Assembly: GCA_022495005.1 (NCBI GenBank)
Contig: JAGYXB010000160.1
Location: forward strand, 434,001 to 498,000
Origin: Rhyacophila brunnea
Taxonomy: Eukaryota; Arthropoda; Insecta; Trichoptera; Rhyacophilidae
Reading direction: 5' to 3'
DNA length: 64,000 nucleotides
Shown here: positions 9,931-24,900 of the stretch, one piece after another
How positions within the stretch are numbered: position 1 is the stretch's first letter
How the letters are laid out: every line of letters starts with the position of its first letter
Translations under genes and position numbers: made by a program
The notes under the pieces: model-generated
Database searches by the model: none
Told to the model about the DNA's origin: nothing
Seen by the model: only the letters and a program-made list of their open reading frames with translations

Positions 9931-12900
9931 GTAAAGACAGACAATCAAATCAATATAATGAATTATTTAGTTTTCCTTTAACTTGATGTAAACTGTATCA
10001 AGATGTTTCTTCTTGCCTGGACAAGACATATATAATGTATATATTTAAAGTATTCATTAGTAAAAATGTATTCCATTCTTGTATGAAGGTGTGGGAATGA
10101 TTAGGTGTGTAGAGATAAAGTCGTAGTTGCTTGGAAGTTTCTAGGAGAGAGTTTATATCGATATAAACTTAAATTTTACATTGCAATGACTTCTTTGTGA
10201 AATGTCGAATTAAATTATACACTATCCAGCTTATATTTTGGTGGCTCCCGTGGTGCAGTGCATAAGGCACTGGTCTTCCATGCGGGAGCTCCGAGTTTGA
10301 TTCCCGATGAGGTCAAAATATGTTTACATAATCTAATATGTAAATTCCTCAAGCCTGGAAGTTTTGCCACTGTTATTGGGCTGACGGCCTGTTGTGGTGT
10401 TTAACAAAGAAACAAAAAATAAAATTATAAAAGAATGTTATAGTAGAGTATGAATACAAGTACTCTTCAAATGAACCTGCAATATTCAAAGTCATCTGAA
10501 GCTAAAAAAATCAGTAGACCAGGGAATTTTTTTTCATAAATTTTATTCATTTAGATGCCATTATCAATATTATAAAAAATGTTAACATCTTTGGTAATTG
10601 CATTTTTTGTCTCTCCTCTAGATATTATGCTGTCTTGCGACCACTACAGCTGAGCGGAGGAGAGCGCAGGGGGAGAGCTTTATTGGCGACAGCTTGGATC
10701 GCATCGGCAATTTGCAGTACGCCGCAGGCAAGAAATTTATGATTTTTGTGTGTTTTTTGTTTAATTTTCTGACCGAATTTAAAGTTCGTCGAAACACAAG
10801 GTTGTCACCAGTGAAGCGAAACGGCTTAAATAATCAAATTATGGCATTTTAAAGATATTATATAAAATTACAAATAAGTATAAAAACACATAATGATATT
10901 TTAATAAACCATTTCTTTTATTCAACGAATAATTCGTTCACAAAGGCTAATTATACTGCATTTTAAAATTTGCGGACTTTTTATTTTATTGCGGACGTGA
11001 AGATCTCTTCACATAATTGTGTTTGTCTGTATAGTTTTAGCTTTGTTTTTGAATCTTTTTATGCCATTCTCTACCATGGCACTTTTTTTTTTATCAAATT
11101 ACGTCTTGCAATAAAGAGAGCGTGGCTATCTCAGTCTTGGGCATCTACTCCTGAGACATTCCCAGGCGTAAAAAACTGTTGATGCTCCACATCCAAACGT
11201 AGGGCCTCGTGATACGCTCGATTAAGACCAAGTGTGGTGCGGGGAGGGTTGGTTTGGAGGGGTCTATGTTTGTGTTGTAACTTTTCAAATAAATCCATGC
11301 ATTCGAATGGTTACATGGTTTACATTTTACAAACATCGTTTAAACGTATTTAATTAAATTCATTCCGGTAAATAGACTTTATAAATCAATAGTTAGCATA
11401 AGAGCTTCTATGAATTTAGAACAAAACATGAATATAACGGAAGTCTTTGAATTACAATATTATATTACTGCAATATTCGCAATTTCTGTCTTCATTGTCC
11501 GTCTCTTAGCAACGCGTAATCTATCTGCTCGCATGAGACGTTACCGATTTTGACACTGTTGAATGATAAGACTTTTAGTAATGTTGAGTTCAAAAACAAA
11601 ATCGATATTATTGAAAATATTAAATTGCGTTAAATAAGCTCAAATTACATTGGAAGATTCTCAGGCCGACCGTCTGCCACGATCACCGACGATCTTTAAA
11701 AGACACTTTTAAGTTATTCTCTGAAGTCATGACCGAATTGGAATAATTCTTATTATTATTCTCGCACGATCGTGTCGAAGATTACCGAGAAAGTAAATAC
11801 GAAAATATCCGAATTAACATAAGTGGACGCACGAGCATGTGCTATCTTGCGTTTGACGTAATAACACAAATTTAACGTTTACATAATGAAGACTGCATGA
11901 ATTTATTCATTATTTTAACAGACAATTATAATACAAAACTAAAATTATTCCCTAGAAAATACCAGTAGTGAAGGATGGAGGTAGACTGTTAAGAACCGCC
12001 ATAAAAGGTGCACATTGAATTTCTTTAGTCCTACTTATTTGTTTTTATTGAACTGAGACTACAATTATTTACAGATGGCGTTGGTTATTTTTTTTAAATC
12101 ATTTAAACCCTGCCTCAACCAAACCGAATAGTTTTGGTATAGTTTGGGCGATACGACGTGCACACATTTTCATTCATATTAATTATTTGTTTTCATTGAA
12201 TTAAGAATACAGATTACACATATTATTGTTTCTTTTTTTTTACATTGATAATGTCCCCTTGAAGAGGACCAAACCAGTACAGAATTTAATTAAAAAGTGG
12301 AAAAAGTTTATAAAATTGTGTTTCACTTAATTACAAATAATTAATCAAATAATATAATCATTAAGCCCTGCCTAAACCAAACTATATCTACTATTATTTT
12401 TCTATCTAATATTTAAAGTTATGTATGATTTATATTGCATAATTTTAGATATTTTATAGACAGACGAGTATTTTTTGAGTATTATCTATTATGGCTCAGT
12501 TTTCGCAGGGTTTAATTGAATTTTAAAAACTAACCACACCATCCGTAAATTGTAGTCTTATTTCAATGAAAACAAATACGTATGACTGTCAAAGTTTAGT
12601 GTGCACCATTTATGGTGGATCTTAACAGCCTACCTCCACCCTTCGCCACTGAATCAATATAGGTACATATTTAATTGTCCGAAAAGAAATTATACATTAG
12701 TTTGTGAACTCGTGGACAAACATTTATGTAAAGTCTAAGTAGTAGGTCTACGGATAATATTATACTGACAGTGGTCTCAGTGCGGTTGGTGCATCTCGAC
12801 CGTAAAACACAAGCGTATGTCCTCCAAAAAAGCATTCTATGTCAAGTCTGCTGACGACGTTTTGCGGTTTGGTGTATCTAATTAGTTTGGTATGTACCGA

Positions 12901-15900
12901 ACAAGATTTGTCAGAATCGATAGCGACCAACTCATGCGAATGAAAAAAACTGAGGTTTGAGGATTATTTTTGATGTGAAGTCGTTGCCAAGAGATTGTGT
13001 TTTGTGATTATACTAGGTGTTACATATTATATTTTCTTGATTATACCGCAGACTAGTATAATAGATTTGTTGTATTATTCAAAGTTACATGTAAATTGTA
13101 ACGTGTAAACATTTCACCGTGGCACAGATCGCTATGGGTTTTTTCAGTGACGTCCCTAGACAAAATGCCGCCCTATTTTTTATACAATATTTTTTATCAT
13201 CCGTGCCCGTGTCGTTTCTGGTCACCAAGGACATCGAAGGGCAACGGAAGTTAACTAGACATCGGGAACCCGACGAAAAAAATACAGTCCTGTTAAACCT
13301 GTTATGTTAATCTATACATTTTGTTTCCAACCAATGAGCTGATTTTTTAAAAGGAAAGATTATCTTCGTTATTATGTAGGTAATCAGCAGTGACGTCCCG
13401 TGGGGGTAGGCAGATTACGCGTCGCTTGGGGGCGGCAGTTACTCGAAGGGCGGCAAATCGAAAAGAATCATTAAGTATATATAGAAATAGGTACCTAAAC
13501 TTAATAATCGCGGAAATATCTCTCCAATAAAAAAATCAGCTCACTGGTTGGAAACAAAATGTATTAATAATTAACATGGTATGTTTAACCGGAGTGTTGT
13601 CCTTGGATGTCACATCCTTGATGACCAGCAATGGCACGTGCAGATTTGAGAATTATATTTGAATTATCGGTAGGTAAATACTTACCTAATTAATTTATCC
13701 AAATATTTTTGCCAGTCACTCGCGAGTTTTGAAAGTTGTCAGGTGTATATTTATATGTATCTGAAAACCGTGGACTCTCAATATTGTCTATTGAAGTAGA
13801 GATGTCATTTAAATTAAATTTAGTGGTATATATTTTGTTAGTTATGTATCCATACAACATATTTCTTAGATATTGGAGTCACGGAAGGATGATAAAAAAT
13901 ACTGTATAAAAAATGGGGTGGCATTTTGGCGCTGCCTAGGGGCGGCATTTTGGCTAGGGACGTCACTGGTACTCAGCTTACTTAGCTATTTATATATATA
14001 CCAAATGATTCTCCTCGATTTGCCGCCCTTCGAGTAACTGCCGCCCCCAAGCGACGCTCAATCTGCCTACCCCCACGGGACGTCACTGGGCTTTCTTATC
14101 GGAAAGAGACGACCGTATACTATACGGTCTCCAACTTTATTAGATTCAATATGAACATTAATTCAATTTTCATGGCTGATTTTGGCAAAATTTATGAATT
14201 CAAAAATAAAAACCTAAGCTAACCTAACCTAACAAGTTAAACAAGAAAATATATTATAACCAATAGAAAAAATCTTTTTGAAAAAAGTAAGCCACCCCGG
14301 CAGGGAATCGAACCCTGCATCTCCTGGGTTTACGCCCCGTCCATTGCATTACTTCTATGCTACAAGGCGACGTACTAATTGCGACAAATTTTAACTGTTG
14401 GCCTTTTTAATACCCATTCATCAGCCCATATCCGATCCTAATAAGATCATGATATGGGCCTATACAGAGTGGAGGTTTTGTATGAACAGATTCTGTTGTT
14501 ATGAGAAATGGATGTCAGCCACTTGCTCAACCTATTAGGTCCATACTCTGACTCATACACAAATTAAAAAAAAAACAATTTGTGTACTTGCCAGACCCAG
14601 GATTCGAACCTGGGACCCACGACGCTATATGCCGACGCTTAATCCGCGCGGCCATCTTAGGGACCACCGACAAGAACGGTGTTTTATTTAGACATGAATT
14701 TTATATCAGTACTATAAATACGACTCAAAGAGGTTGGACTGTCTTTAATATGCTGTCATATATTTCCGATACAACATTTCACGGTGAAGTGTGATACGGC
14801 GAACTGCATACGTACAAGTTTCCGGACACGATTATTCAAAGGGGGGATATAGGTGGAGGGAATACTGTGTAATCTTTATTTTGCACCACAGTAAAAATGA
14901 CATATCGATCATTCAGAGACTTCAAACTAAATAACAGCTGTTGACAATATTGTGTCGCCCGTTGCGGACCGAAATATTAAGAGAGTCTGGTTGTTTTAAG
15001 TAGTTTTCTAGGATGATGAATAAGGGGAAGTAAACAAGCTTATGGCCGTAAAGTTATGATCAAATTGAGATGCATGTCACGGCACTGTCACGCCGTCACG
15101 GCGACAAATTTAGTCTATGGTTTCGTCATTCCGCAAAATATTTTTAACGATCACTATCTGTATAAATTCAATGATAGAGAGTGCCAACTGCAATATATTA
15201 GTATTTTGAATTATTATTAATTATTTATGCTAAGCTCGACTAATTTTAACAGTTTCTACGTGTGCGTACGTTAAAATTACTTGTAATATTATATCCATAG
15301 TTAATATTTTGAACAGAACCCAACCTGCAGACCATAGATAATAGACAATAGTCTTATAGAAAATATATAGTGCCAACCATTAAAGACAAAAAACATGATT
15401 TGACATGATTCGAAAAAGTGTAGACATCTAGAATATGATAAAAACGTTCAAAACGTCATGCAGGTGTCGATGCAGAGCGATTCAGCGTGAGGTGACCTCA
15501 TTGTTATTTTGGTGATTTCGGCAGATTTTGCTAACTGACGGGGATGTTTTTAGGAGTTTTTAGAAGCAGTTTAAAGGGATGGGAGCATCAGTCTGATGTC
15601 TGAACATTTTAAACACCAAGAAAAACGACATTACACACTTTTTCCTGTAGCGGCAGCTTACTGTGACGTCACGTGATAGTCCGCGACATGCACCATAATA
15701 TTATATTTCGCGCTTAAGAGTGAATATTGATATATCTTGGTAAAATAAGTGAGAAGATCGTTAGCTACATAGGAAAGAAAATATAACAAGCCTAACCAAG
15801 CCATGTTTAATATAAATGCTTTTACTTTTTTGCAGATGGTGATATTCCACGTAGAATCCCACCCAAACGTGACATGGTACACGCAGTGCATCTCGTACAA

Positions 15901-18900
15901 CTCGTTCAGCTCCTACTCCCACGAGCTGATGTATTCTCTGCTCAATATGGCGCTGATGTACGCGGCACCCCTGGTCGCGATCGTCTACTGCTACGCGTCT
16001 ATCCTGAGAGAGATCGTCAGGAGGTCACGGGATTCGATAGACGGTATGCTTTTCTGCAAATATTCTTCTTCTTCTTTGACCATGTCCGATCCTAATAGGA
16101 TCATATGAGCCTACACAGAGTGGTGGTTTGTATTAACAGATTTTGTTTTTACGATAAATGGATGTCAGCCACTTGCTCAACCTATTAGGTCCATACTCTG
16201 ACTCGTACACAAATTGAAAAACAATATGTGTACTTGTCACGCCCAGGATTCTGGGTGAGTCCCACTCACGACGCTAAAAGGCAGGCCAACGCTTAAGCCG
16301 CGCGACCAACGTGGGTGACCAAAAAGATATTATCTTATTAAGTAGTTATTCGATGAAAATCAGCACATATTGCTACCTAGTCTCTACCGATTGTTATCCG
16401 ATTCTATCAGTTAGTGAAAATGAGATAATAAAGGATAACTTATTTACAATATCGTTCTATGTTCTGAATTTGCTTACGAGCCTGTATTAGTGAAACTTTC
16501 TGAAATTCTTCAGAATATAGTCGTTTACAAATTCGATAATTTGATATCAATACCCCACCCCGTAGGTATCTGACCTATATGACGAAAATGACTTTTTGAT
16601 GTACTAAAAATATCGACAGCGATATTTCCATATCTGTAGTTATTTTAACAAAAATAATACAGCCATTTTAGTAATTTCATCTGAATATTGCAGGAATAAA
16701 CCTGTAATAGCCCGTATCTTGCATCTATGCTGTCAAGCGTGTTGCATGACGTGTGTTGAATTCAGCTTCAATATGTCACTTTCGAAATATTTATTAAAAG
16801 GTAAAACATTAAGTGATATAACAAATTTGGATGTTCATCTTTATATAATAATTATATGTCACATTTTATTGGATGTTATCATTATATTAGGCGTTATGTG
16901 CTTACCAATTTTTACGTTACGCGTTATTGGCATGCTATCTAATTACAACATGTGTGAACTATTAACAGTCAGATACGGGTTATTAAAATATTTAGTTTTT
17001 TTAGCTTCATGCATAATTTGTAAAATCACTTACGGGATATTAACATGAATAGGCCATCAATATACTCGATTTCACCGCAAAATCTGTCGAAGTAATACCC
17101 TGTTTACACGTGCATAGATTTACTGTTGACAGTAAGAAAATGCATGGGTAAACATGTATTATCTTGCAGTTGGCAAGATTGCATGCATGAATCAAACAAG
17201 TTTGGAAGCTTCTGAATTTTCATGTGACAGTAACATAAATTCGATCTGCGCCTGCACGGTAGAACGTTAGTGGCGAATCCGCCGGCAAAAAAATGAACTA
17301 TTCATTTTGAGATTAACCTATTTTCAATACGTCCTGTCAAATATTACTATAAATTACAACATCGCACCTCGCTTACTCTTGAGTCTTGAAGAATGAGATT
17401 GGAGAGACAGCCAGCACTTTTAGGTGAAAAGAGTTATTGTCACGATAGTTTAAAATATTCACTATTGCTGCCAGTAAATCCATGAACGTCGACAGGCACT
17501 TTAATGCTATGTAAGGTCGAAGAAAACATATATTATATTGTTAGGGTAGAAATGGAAGAAGCCTCAGAATGCTTTCACACATCATGTTGCACGCCGAAAG
17601 TTTGAAAAAATATTGTAATGTCATTAACTAGTTTTTTCATGCCAGACGTCATAATCAGCTGTCCCATGTCCGACATGTTTGTTTTAATCTCATTATACCA
17701 TTGCCAACTCTACGCCGACTCAAGTAGAAAGCCGAAACATTCACGACTGGTCCTACTTTTTCCGCCCCTCCCGCTGTCTATGGATGACCTGTCATTGCCT
17801 GTCATTGTTATAAAATCTATAGAGTGCTCATACTGACGTGCCTGTTGTGTTCACTTGTCGGAGTATTCTTAGTTTTAGATTTCTTTCAGATTAATATTAC
17901 CATTAGCTAGCATAAACACACCTTCTACAAATGTAATGTATAGATTAATGCTACATATTTTTAGGAAATCGATATTACCTACCACCGGTTTTTGTGTGAA
18001 GGTCTAGTCTGAATGTGACAGCTGAATAAAATGAATAAAAGAAATGTATATTATTTATAAAAACACTGATAGTTAATATATTTGATTTGAGAATGTTTTA
18101 TAATTCAATTTGAAACGAGAAAGTTGAACAGTGGACCACTCGTTGTTTGTGCAAAAAGATATGCTCAGGCTTTATTAATCTAAAGATGGCGCTGCATTAT
18201 ACTCATCCGATGAGACATATCATTTTTTTTTTTAATTATTTGCTGTCCGAGTGTAGCATTCGGCCACCACAAATCTCTAACATCTCTCACGAATCAGTAT
18301 TTATAAATAAACAATCGATAAGTTATTGTTTACTATTAATATTGCAATTTACTTCGTATCGCGATAATATTGCATCATAACATAACAATATCATATTCCA
18401 GTCATCAGTCATAATATTTTATGGCTGGCCCAAAGTGTCTGCACGTTTTATCGCGCCGTTATCAACAGACTGGCCATATTTTTCATCAGCTGACAGCGTG
18501 TAACACATTTTCAAAGTTAATATAACCTTAACTGATATGCTATTAAATAAGGCTGTAATAACGAATTCTAATAGCAAATCAATCACTCATTCCAGTAAAC
18601 AAGACAGAAGTCAAGGTAGAACATCTTTAGAGCAAGCAAGAAGGTTGTATTAAAGGTTTAGAAGATGCCACGAATGATCTTACTTAATTTTTCGAATTGT
18701 GCCAGACGAAAACAGGAAGATAAAACTTGTGGATGAACCATAGACTATAGATACATCTAGATGCCACCCGTTGCATTGCTATATGAAGCTACGTGCCGTG
18801 CGTTTGGTTTGTGGGCGAGCGAACGCATTCGCCTACAAATGTTCGAGACCATAGACCATTTCGCTAGTGCTCGCCCAAAGTGCTCGCACTAGACGCTCAG

Positions 18901-21900
18901 AATTAAAATATAATTTTCTATTTTTTGTACGTTATATAGTATTTTTAAGCGGTCAAAAAGCAACCATTAGGTAAAGATATCCATAATTTAAGTTATTTTA
19001 AAGAAACACTAGGTCACTGATATTAAAATAAATAATAATATACAAATAATTAATTGTCACGAATATGTATCAAATTACCTATGAAACGTAATACGATCTT
19101 CTTGCTTATCAGTACGGCTACCATATTTTATTACAACACGCAGAACCACCTTTCCTACTTAATTAACTAAAAATATATACCACTGACTTTATGTTTAACA
19201 CAAAAAAATAGCAAATTTAGCAACACGAACTCGCAGATTATCGATGCTACATGAAGCGATTCACCACGATTTGCCAGCGATACTTTTGGAAACTGACTCA
19301 AAAATATGTAGACCTTTTATCTTACTCTAGCATTAACCTGAACATTCCTTAAACGTTGTAGATAATCTATATATATAATTTTGAAGCCTTATTATCATTT
19401 ATATTTATTTTAAACATCTGATGACTGCATAAAGGATTTTTATTACATAAAATACTATTCTGCTAAACCTCTTGATCTAATGTTTTAGAATATAGTCATA
19501 TTTCAGTACTACTTACATCCATTTGCAGTGGTGTTAAGATTTTTTACTCTTATTATTTTTTATATTAAACGCATTTATAAAACCATTAGTAAAATGTATG
19601 TTGACATTATTATACTGAAATATTTACGATAAAAAAATATATTTATAATCTCTGTGATCCCAAATTTGACAAGAATTAGGCATTTTATTATTCAAAAAAT
19701 GGGCAAGATTTCCACATTTGAAGATAATTCTAAAGGTACTGATTATAAGCTATGTCTTTGACCATTCAAATGTAATAAAATATTCTTAGTTTTATAATAA
19801 TTATTGACCTAAGAATAAAGTAGTATTTTTTGAAATAAGCCATTTTTTTGCTGGAATGAAATGCAAATAGAAATGGCGTATTTCAAAAAAATATCTACCA
19901 CTGAGTAACCACCGATCAACGTATTTTGAAGGATCAACAAGTGTCAAAGGTGATCCAATGAGTTTGATGAACAAAAGTGTCGAAACTGTTTTGGTCTTCA
20001 ACGAAGCTCTTATTGGGGTTTTAATTAGATTCATTTGCAAAAATTCACGTTCACATTCACATGAAGAAATGGTAATAGAATTCAATGCCTATATCAAATG
20101 CGATAGTTTTTCAGGATATATCTTTTCATATGAGATGATTCAGGAAAATTAACTTGTACTATGTAAGTGTGAACATTGTTTCGTCTAATTGCTTTTAAAA
20201 CATTTAAAATACCGTGAAAACAGGTGCCGGAACGCCGTTCCACCGCGATACATGACAAAAAAGCCCAGTAGAGAGGTAATAAATTTATAGGGGAAACCAC
20301 TATAATTATTGGTCTGAAGTCTCTCTGTCGTCACACCAAAACAAAAGACCCTGCACAAAACAAATTTATTTTAGTTTTTTTTTATTTCCTATAGATAAGA
20401 TGCGACGGTCGAGTCTTGGGTTCCTGGGCCGAGCGAGATCAAGGACCCTGAAGATGACCATCACCATAGTCCTTGTTTTCTTTGTTTGCTGGACGCCCTA
20501 CTATGTCATGTGTATATGGTAAGTGACTTCAATGATTATCATCCTTAAGCTAAGATTCAGTGGCAGGTGGTGGGGCTTAACCATTGATTACCTTTTAAAT
20601 ATACATACCTTCATTACATTATGTACCAAGCTACTAATATTAATATGATCTTAATGATGAGGAAATGAGTATTTTTTCAGAATAAATAATATGATTATCT
20701 GAGTCGTTACTTAATCACATCTAAAAAACGTACTTACTTCAAAATAATAACTAAATTATTAATAATTATTATTATAGACTTAACATTATCAGTTTTGAAT
20801 AATGACATATAGCGAGCGTTTTTACTTACATAGGGTTTATTTGATTCGCTCCCCAGTATGCGTAGCCGTATACTAATGTTAATGCATTCACATCATTAAT
20901 TTATTGTAGAACGAGATTTGTACCGCGGCGACGGGATGGGATTGAGTGACCCCGGTTAACGAAAATTAAACGCTACAGCTTTCTTAATTTGTACATAGGT
21001 GTCACCATGAAATAGGGCGTATTTAATTTAATTAATTCTTTTAATACCGCGTTATCATCAATATGTACTTAGTTACATAATTTACGGTCAGTGCTTTATT
21101 TATTTGTATAATAACAATAAATATCTCTATAAAAATGTGTCGGAAAATAAATTAAATAGTTCATTTAATCATGTAATTAAGTAGTTTTATTATGACAATG
21201 ATATCGGACGAGTATTTTACAACGTTTCTCTTAGCTCGTATTCTTAGTTGTTTGGTGGTTTTTTGACCGGTACAAATCTTGCAATCGATTTTTAACTAAC
21301 TTCCCGACTAGCTAGACATTTGAAACTTTTAGAATATATCAGAACACTATGCCAATGCATTTTTTTAATACTTTTAGCCATCTTTAAGTTGAATTGAATT
21401 CATTTTCAGTTAATTCTGTTTCGTACAAATAGTTATTTCGACACCATTATTGGTTGCTAGGGGTCTGGGGTCCTAGCAACTAAATTATTAATATATACGT
21501 GCGTTACTATGGAAATCAATATGACATGTAAAATGACATTTCAGTATTATTTCTATCAAGTACAAATTTTTTTGATCGTTTAAGCTAGTCAAGTCAAGTT
21601 TATATGATTCAACAGAAAATTTAAAAACGTTGTATATAAAAAGTTCTTTTTATCTTGTAATTATTTGACATGATAACGATGTGGGGATGGTTCCTACTAA
21701 CCCTTAAGGCAGAGCCGCCTTTGCTAAGATTGTGTACTCAACAAATTTTTGCAACAATTGCATACTACAATTACAAATATTATTATTATTAGTCGTGGAT
21801 GAAAATATTCGCAGAAACACTCTACTAAGAGGAAATATTTAATTTTACCTATTTCATTGTACCTACTAAGAACGTAATTTGAAAAGCTCTAATAAAATAT

Positions 21901-24900
21901 CACAATCTGAGAGAAGCTTTACAATTTAAGCTACCAAGTCAAATAATAGACATGTACTTACAAATTTCTTACAACTTACTATGCAAAATAATTAATACTA
22001 CCGACCGAGGGATCATTTCATGGAATTTGAATTTAACTCAAATGGAATGACATTATGTATGTTCAATAATTAGAATGTTACATTCTTAAATCTTTTGAGT
22101 TATTCGTTGAATAAAAAAATTGTTAATTAAAAATTATTAGAAAGTTCATGTACGTAACAACAAAAAATCTTGGAGTGATCCGTGACGTCGGTTAGTAATT
22201 AGAGTAATACCTACTTTGATTTAAAATACAAAAGCCAATCGGCAAATAGTAGCTCAATTTGAGAAGCGCTTCAGCGAGTATTAAAAGGCCAATAGTTAAT
22301 ATCTGTCGTAATTAAGTATATCCTATAACATAGTGGACTATGTGCGTGGGCGCGATACCCCAGAGATACAGGTTTGATTCCTGCGGGGTATCTTACTTTT
22401 TTCAAAAAGATTTTTTCTATTGGTTATAACATATTTTCTCAGAAGTGTTTTCAAAATTATGTATGTTCAAAACATAACACCATAAGAAAACCCACGTATA
22501 ACGCGATCAAACATAATAATATGGAAAAATAAAAAAAAACTTTGTTACTATGCCCACATAAAAGTTTTTGTGTCTCTTGAACAATTGTAATAATGATTTA
22601 TTCATGGTTTTCTATTTACACTGACAATATATGATACGTTATCCTTGTACGTATAGATAAATTAACAGTATATTATGTAAAAACATTTTTTTATCTGATG
22701 GGTGTCAGCCTTATTGATTTTTGCATACAATTCGACATAATACCTGTAGAAAAATATTTTTTTAATTAATACTTTGGACGCGGAAGACGCACACGGCGCG
22801 TAATGACCAGGCGGCCGATCGATGTAATTAACGTGCATTTTAAAGGGGGCAATTAAAACCTTTAATATCATAGTATTTTATGACATTTTTATTATAATCA
22901 ATGACCTCGCAGTGATGACATTTTAATCAGGTGTAATTAAAAAATAAGTACATTTGCCTAAAGATTGTCTTTTGTTTGTGTGTTTGTTTAAGAATACAAC
23001 AAATATTTTTATTACAGTAAAATCATACCGAATAATATATTAAATATAATTCAATAAATAGAGAATAATATCTTGATACCTACTATGGTTTAAAAAATAT
23101 TGCTATAAATATAAAATAATGACAAATAGTAAATAAGTGAATTTTATTCAGAGTGATGATTTTATAAGAATTCTGCATAATCTCAAAGAACTTTCGAGAT
23201 TTTCGCCTGATATTCTTGTCAGAGTTTTCGTCATAAAATTGTGTTTCATCCTAGGTACAACTTCGGTATGTGCATTTATGTATCAGTGGCGAAGGGTGGA
23301 TGTAGGTTGTTAAGATCCGACATAAATAGTTCACACTAAACTTTATCAGTGAAACGTATTTGTTTTCATTGAACTAATACTACAATGTGTAGATAGTGTT
23401 TGTTAGATTTTAAAATTCAATTAAGCCCTGCCTAATCCAAGCCATAGTAGATAATATTCAGTCATACAATATTCTACAAAATATCTTAAATTATGCTATT
23501 AAACCACACATAACTTTAGATAGTTTAGATATTATATAATTATATAAGAATATTTTTTATCGATTATGGTTTGGTTGTGCAGGGTTTAATAAATTGTAAA
23601 AATCTAACCAACACCATCTGTAATATGTATTCTTAATTCTTTTTATTAGATTGCCCATAGCATACCTAAGCTATTTGGTTTGGTTTAGGCAAGGTTTAAT
23701 TGAATTTTAAAAACTTACCGACACCAGCTGCAAATTGTATTCTGAGTTCAATGAAAACAAATAAGTATGAGTGACAAAGCTTAGTGTTCACTATTTATGA
23801 CGAATCTTAATAGCCTACCTCCACCTTTCGCCACTGAATTAGCAATTATCCTTAACTCTGGAACCCTATTGGATACCTCGACATTACTCTTTTCCTAATT
23901 AATTGGTCTAACATTTCCATTATTATATTAGAATTACAGCCTACCACCACCCCTCGCCACTGATATATATATATATATGAATGTTCATACATGTGTGTGC
24001 GCCGGACCTGAAACCTTCAGGGGCGGAGGTTGCTCACATATTATGATTTACGCAAACACCAACCAAAAAAGACCATTTGAATAAATATTTTGCATGCATT
24101 ATGCATATTTAGAACGTATTTGTGAATAATGTATACATGGAGCGTGTTGCCATGTCAATAATAAATATTAATAAAGCAGGGGTTACTTTAACCATGATGT
24201 GTGCATTCTTATTCAATCACCAATAAATTACTGAAAATTTATAATTATTATTTACTATTAATCTATATTATATTCAGTGCACGTTTGCAGCTTTCATAAT
24301 TTTCCTTTGTACTTATGACAAATATATTACAATAGATACCTAATATATTTTAAAATATTTTCTTAACTATTATAAATTATTCTTGTGTGTTTACAATAAT
24401 GACTGCAATCTATAGATCATTTGTTTTTCTTCAATAAATTGCATAAGCATTTTCATATATAAGATTCAAACAGCTGTATCTCTAAAACTATATTAAATTG
24501 GACACAATGTAAATTAACTTTGTTACTTGAAATAGACCATACCTCTTTTTTAAACCATGTTTGATCATAATATGGGCCTTCACAGAGTGGAGGTTGTATT
24601 AACAAATTTTTGTTTTTACGATAAATGGATGTAACCCACTTGCTCATCTTACTAAGTCCATTATCTGGGTCAAAACACACATTGAAAAACGACATGTGAA
24701 TTTTGCCAGACCCGGGGTTTGTACCCGGTTTCCACAACATTACAATCATACAGCTATTTATATATACAAACAAAGAAAACTACTGAATTATTTTTGTACA
24801 GATAAGTTCCTACAATAATTGCATTTATATTTATAACCACGTCTTTAAAACCTCAAATTGTGCTTTATTTTAACTAATAAAAAGCCATTCTCTAGGTCAA

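Larger units (their letters stand above)
13088..14826. mobile_element. Foldback family U, copy 2, broken by three insertions
   Basis: The left part (TGTAACGTGTAAACATTTCA, CCGTGGCACAG, GCTATGGG) stops at 13144 and resumes at 14089 with CTTTCTTATCGGAAAGAGAC and GACCGTATACTATACGG. It then reaches CCTAAGCTAACCTAACCTAA, is interrupted by SINE B (14240-14415) and SINE A (14423-14667), and resumes at about 14676 with ACAAGAACGGTGTTTTATTT. It ends near TTTCCGGACACG at 14826. The copies at 33745-34172 and 48397-48785 lack these insertions and confirm the reading. Confidence 0.75.

Noticed and set aside
14430..14667. tRNA gene on the - strand
   Set aside because: A and B boxes are visible, but a long shared tail and many copies show a SINE. 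The same applies to 59883-60104, 14240-14415 and 10240-10405.
16719..17048. 109-codon hydrophobic ORF as a small membrane protein gene
   Set aside because: It matches no family I know, has AT-driven codon usage and lies in an intron. Chance is likelier.
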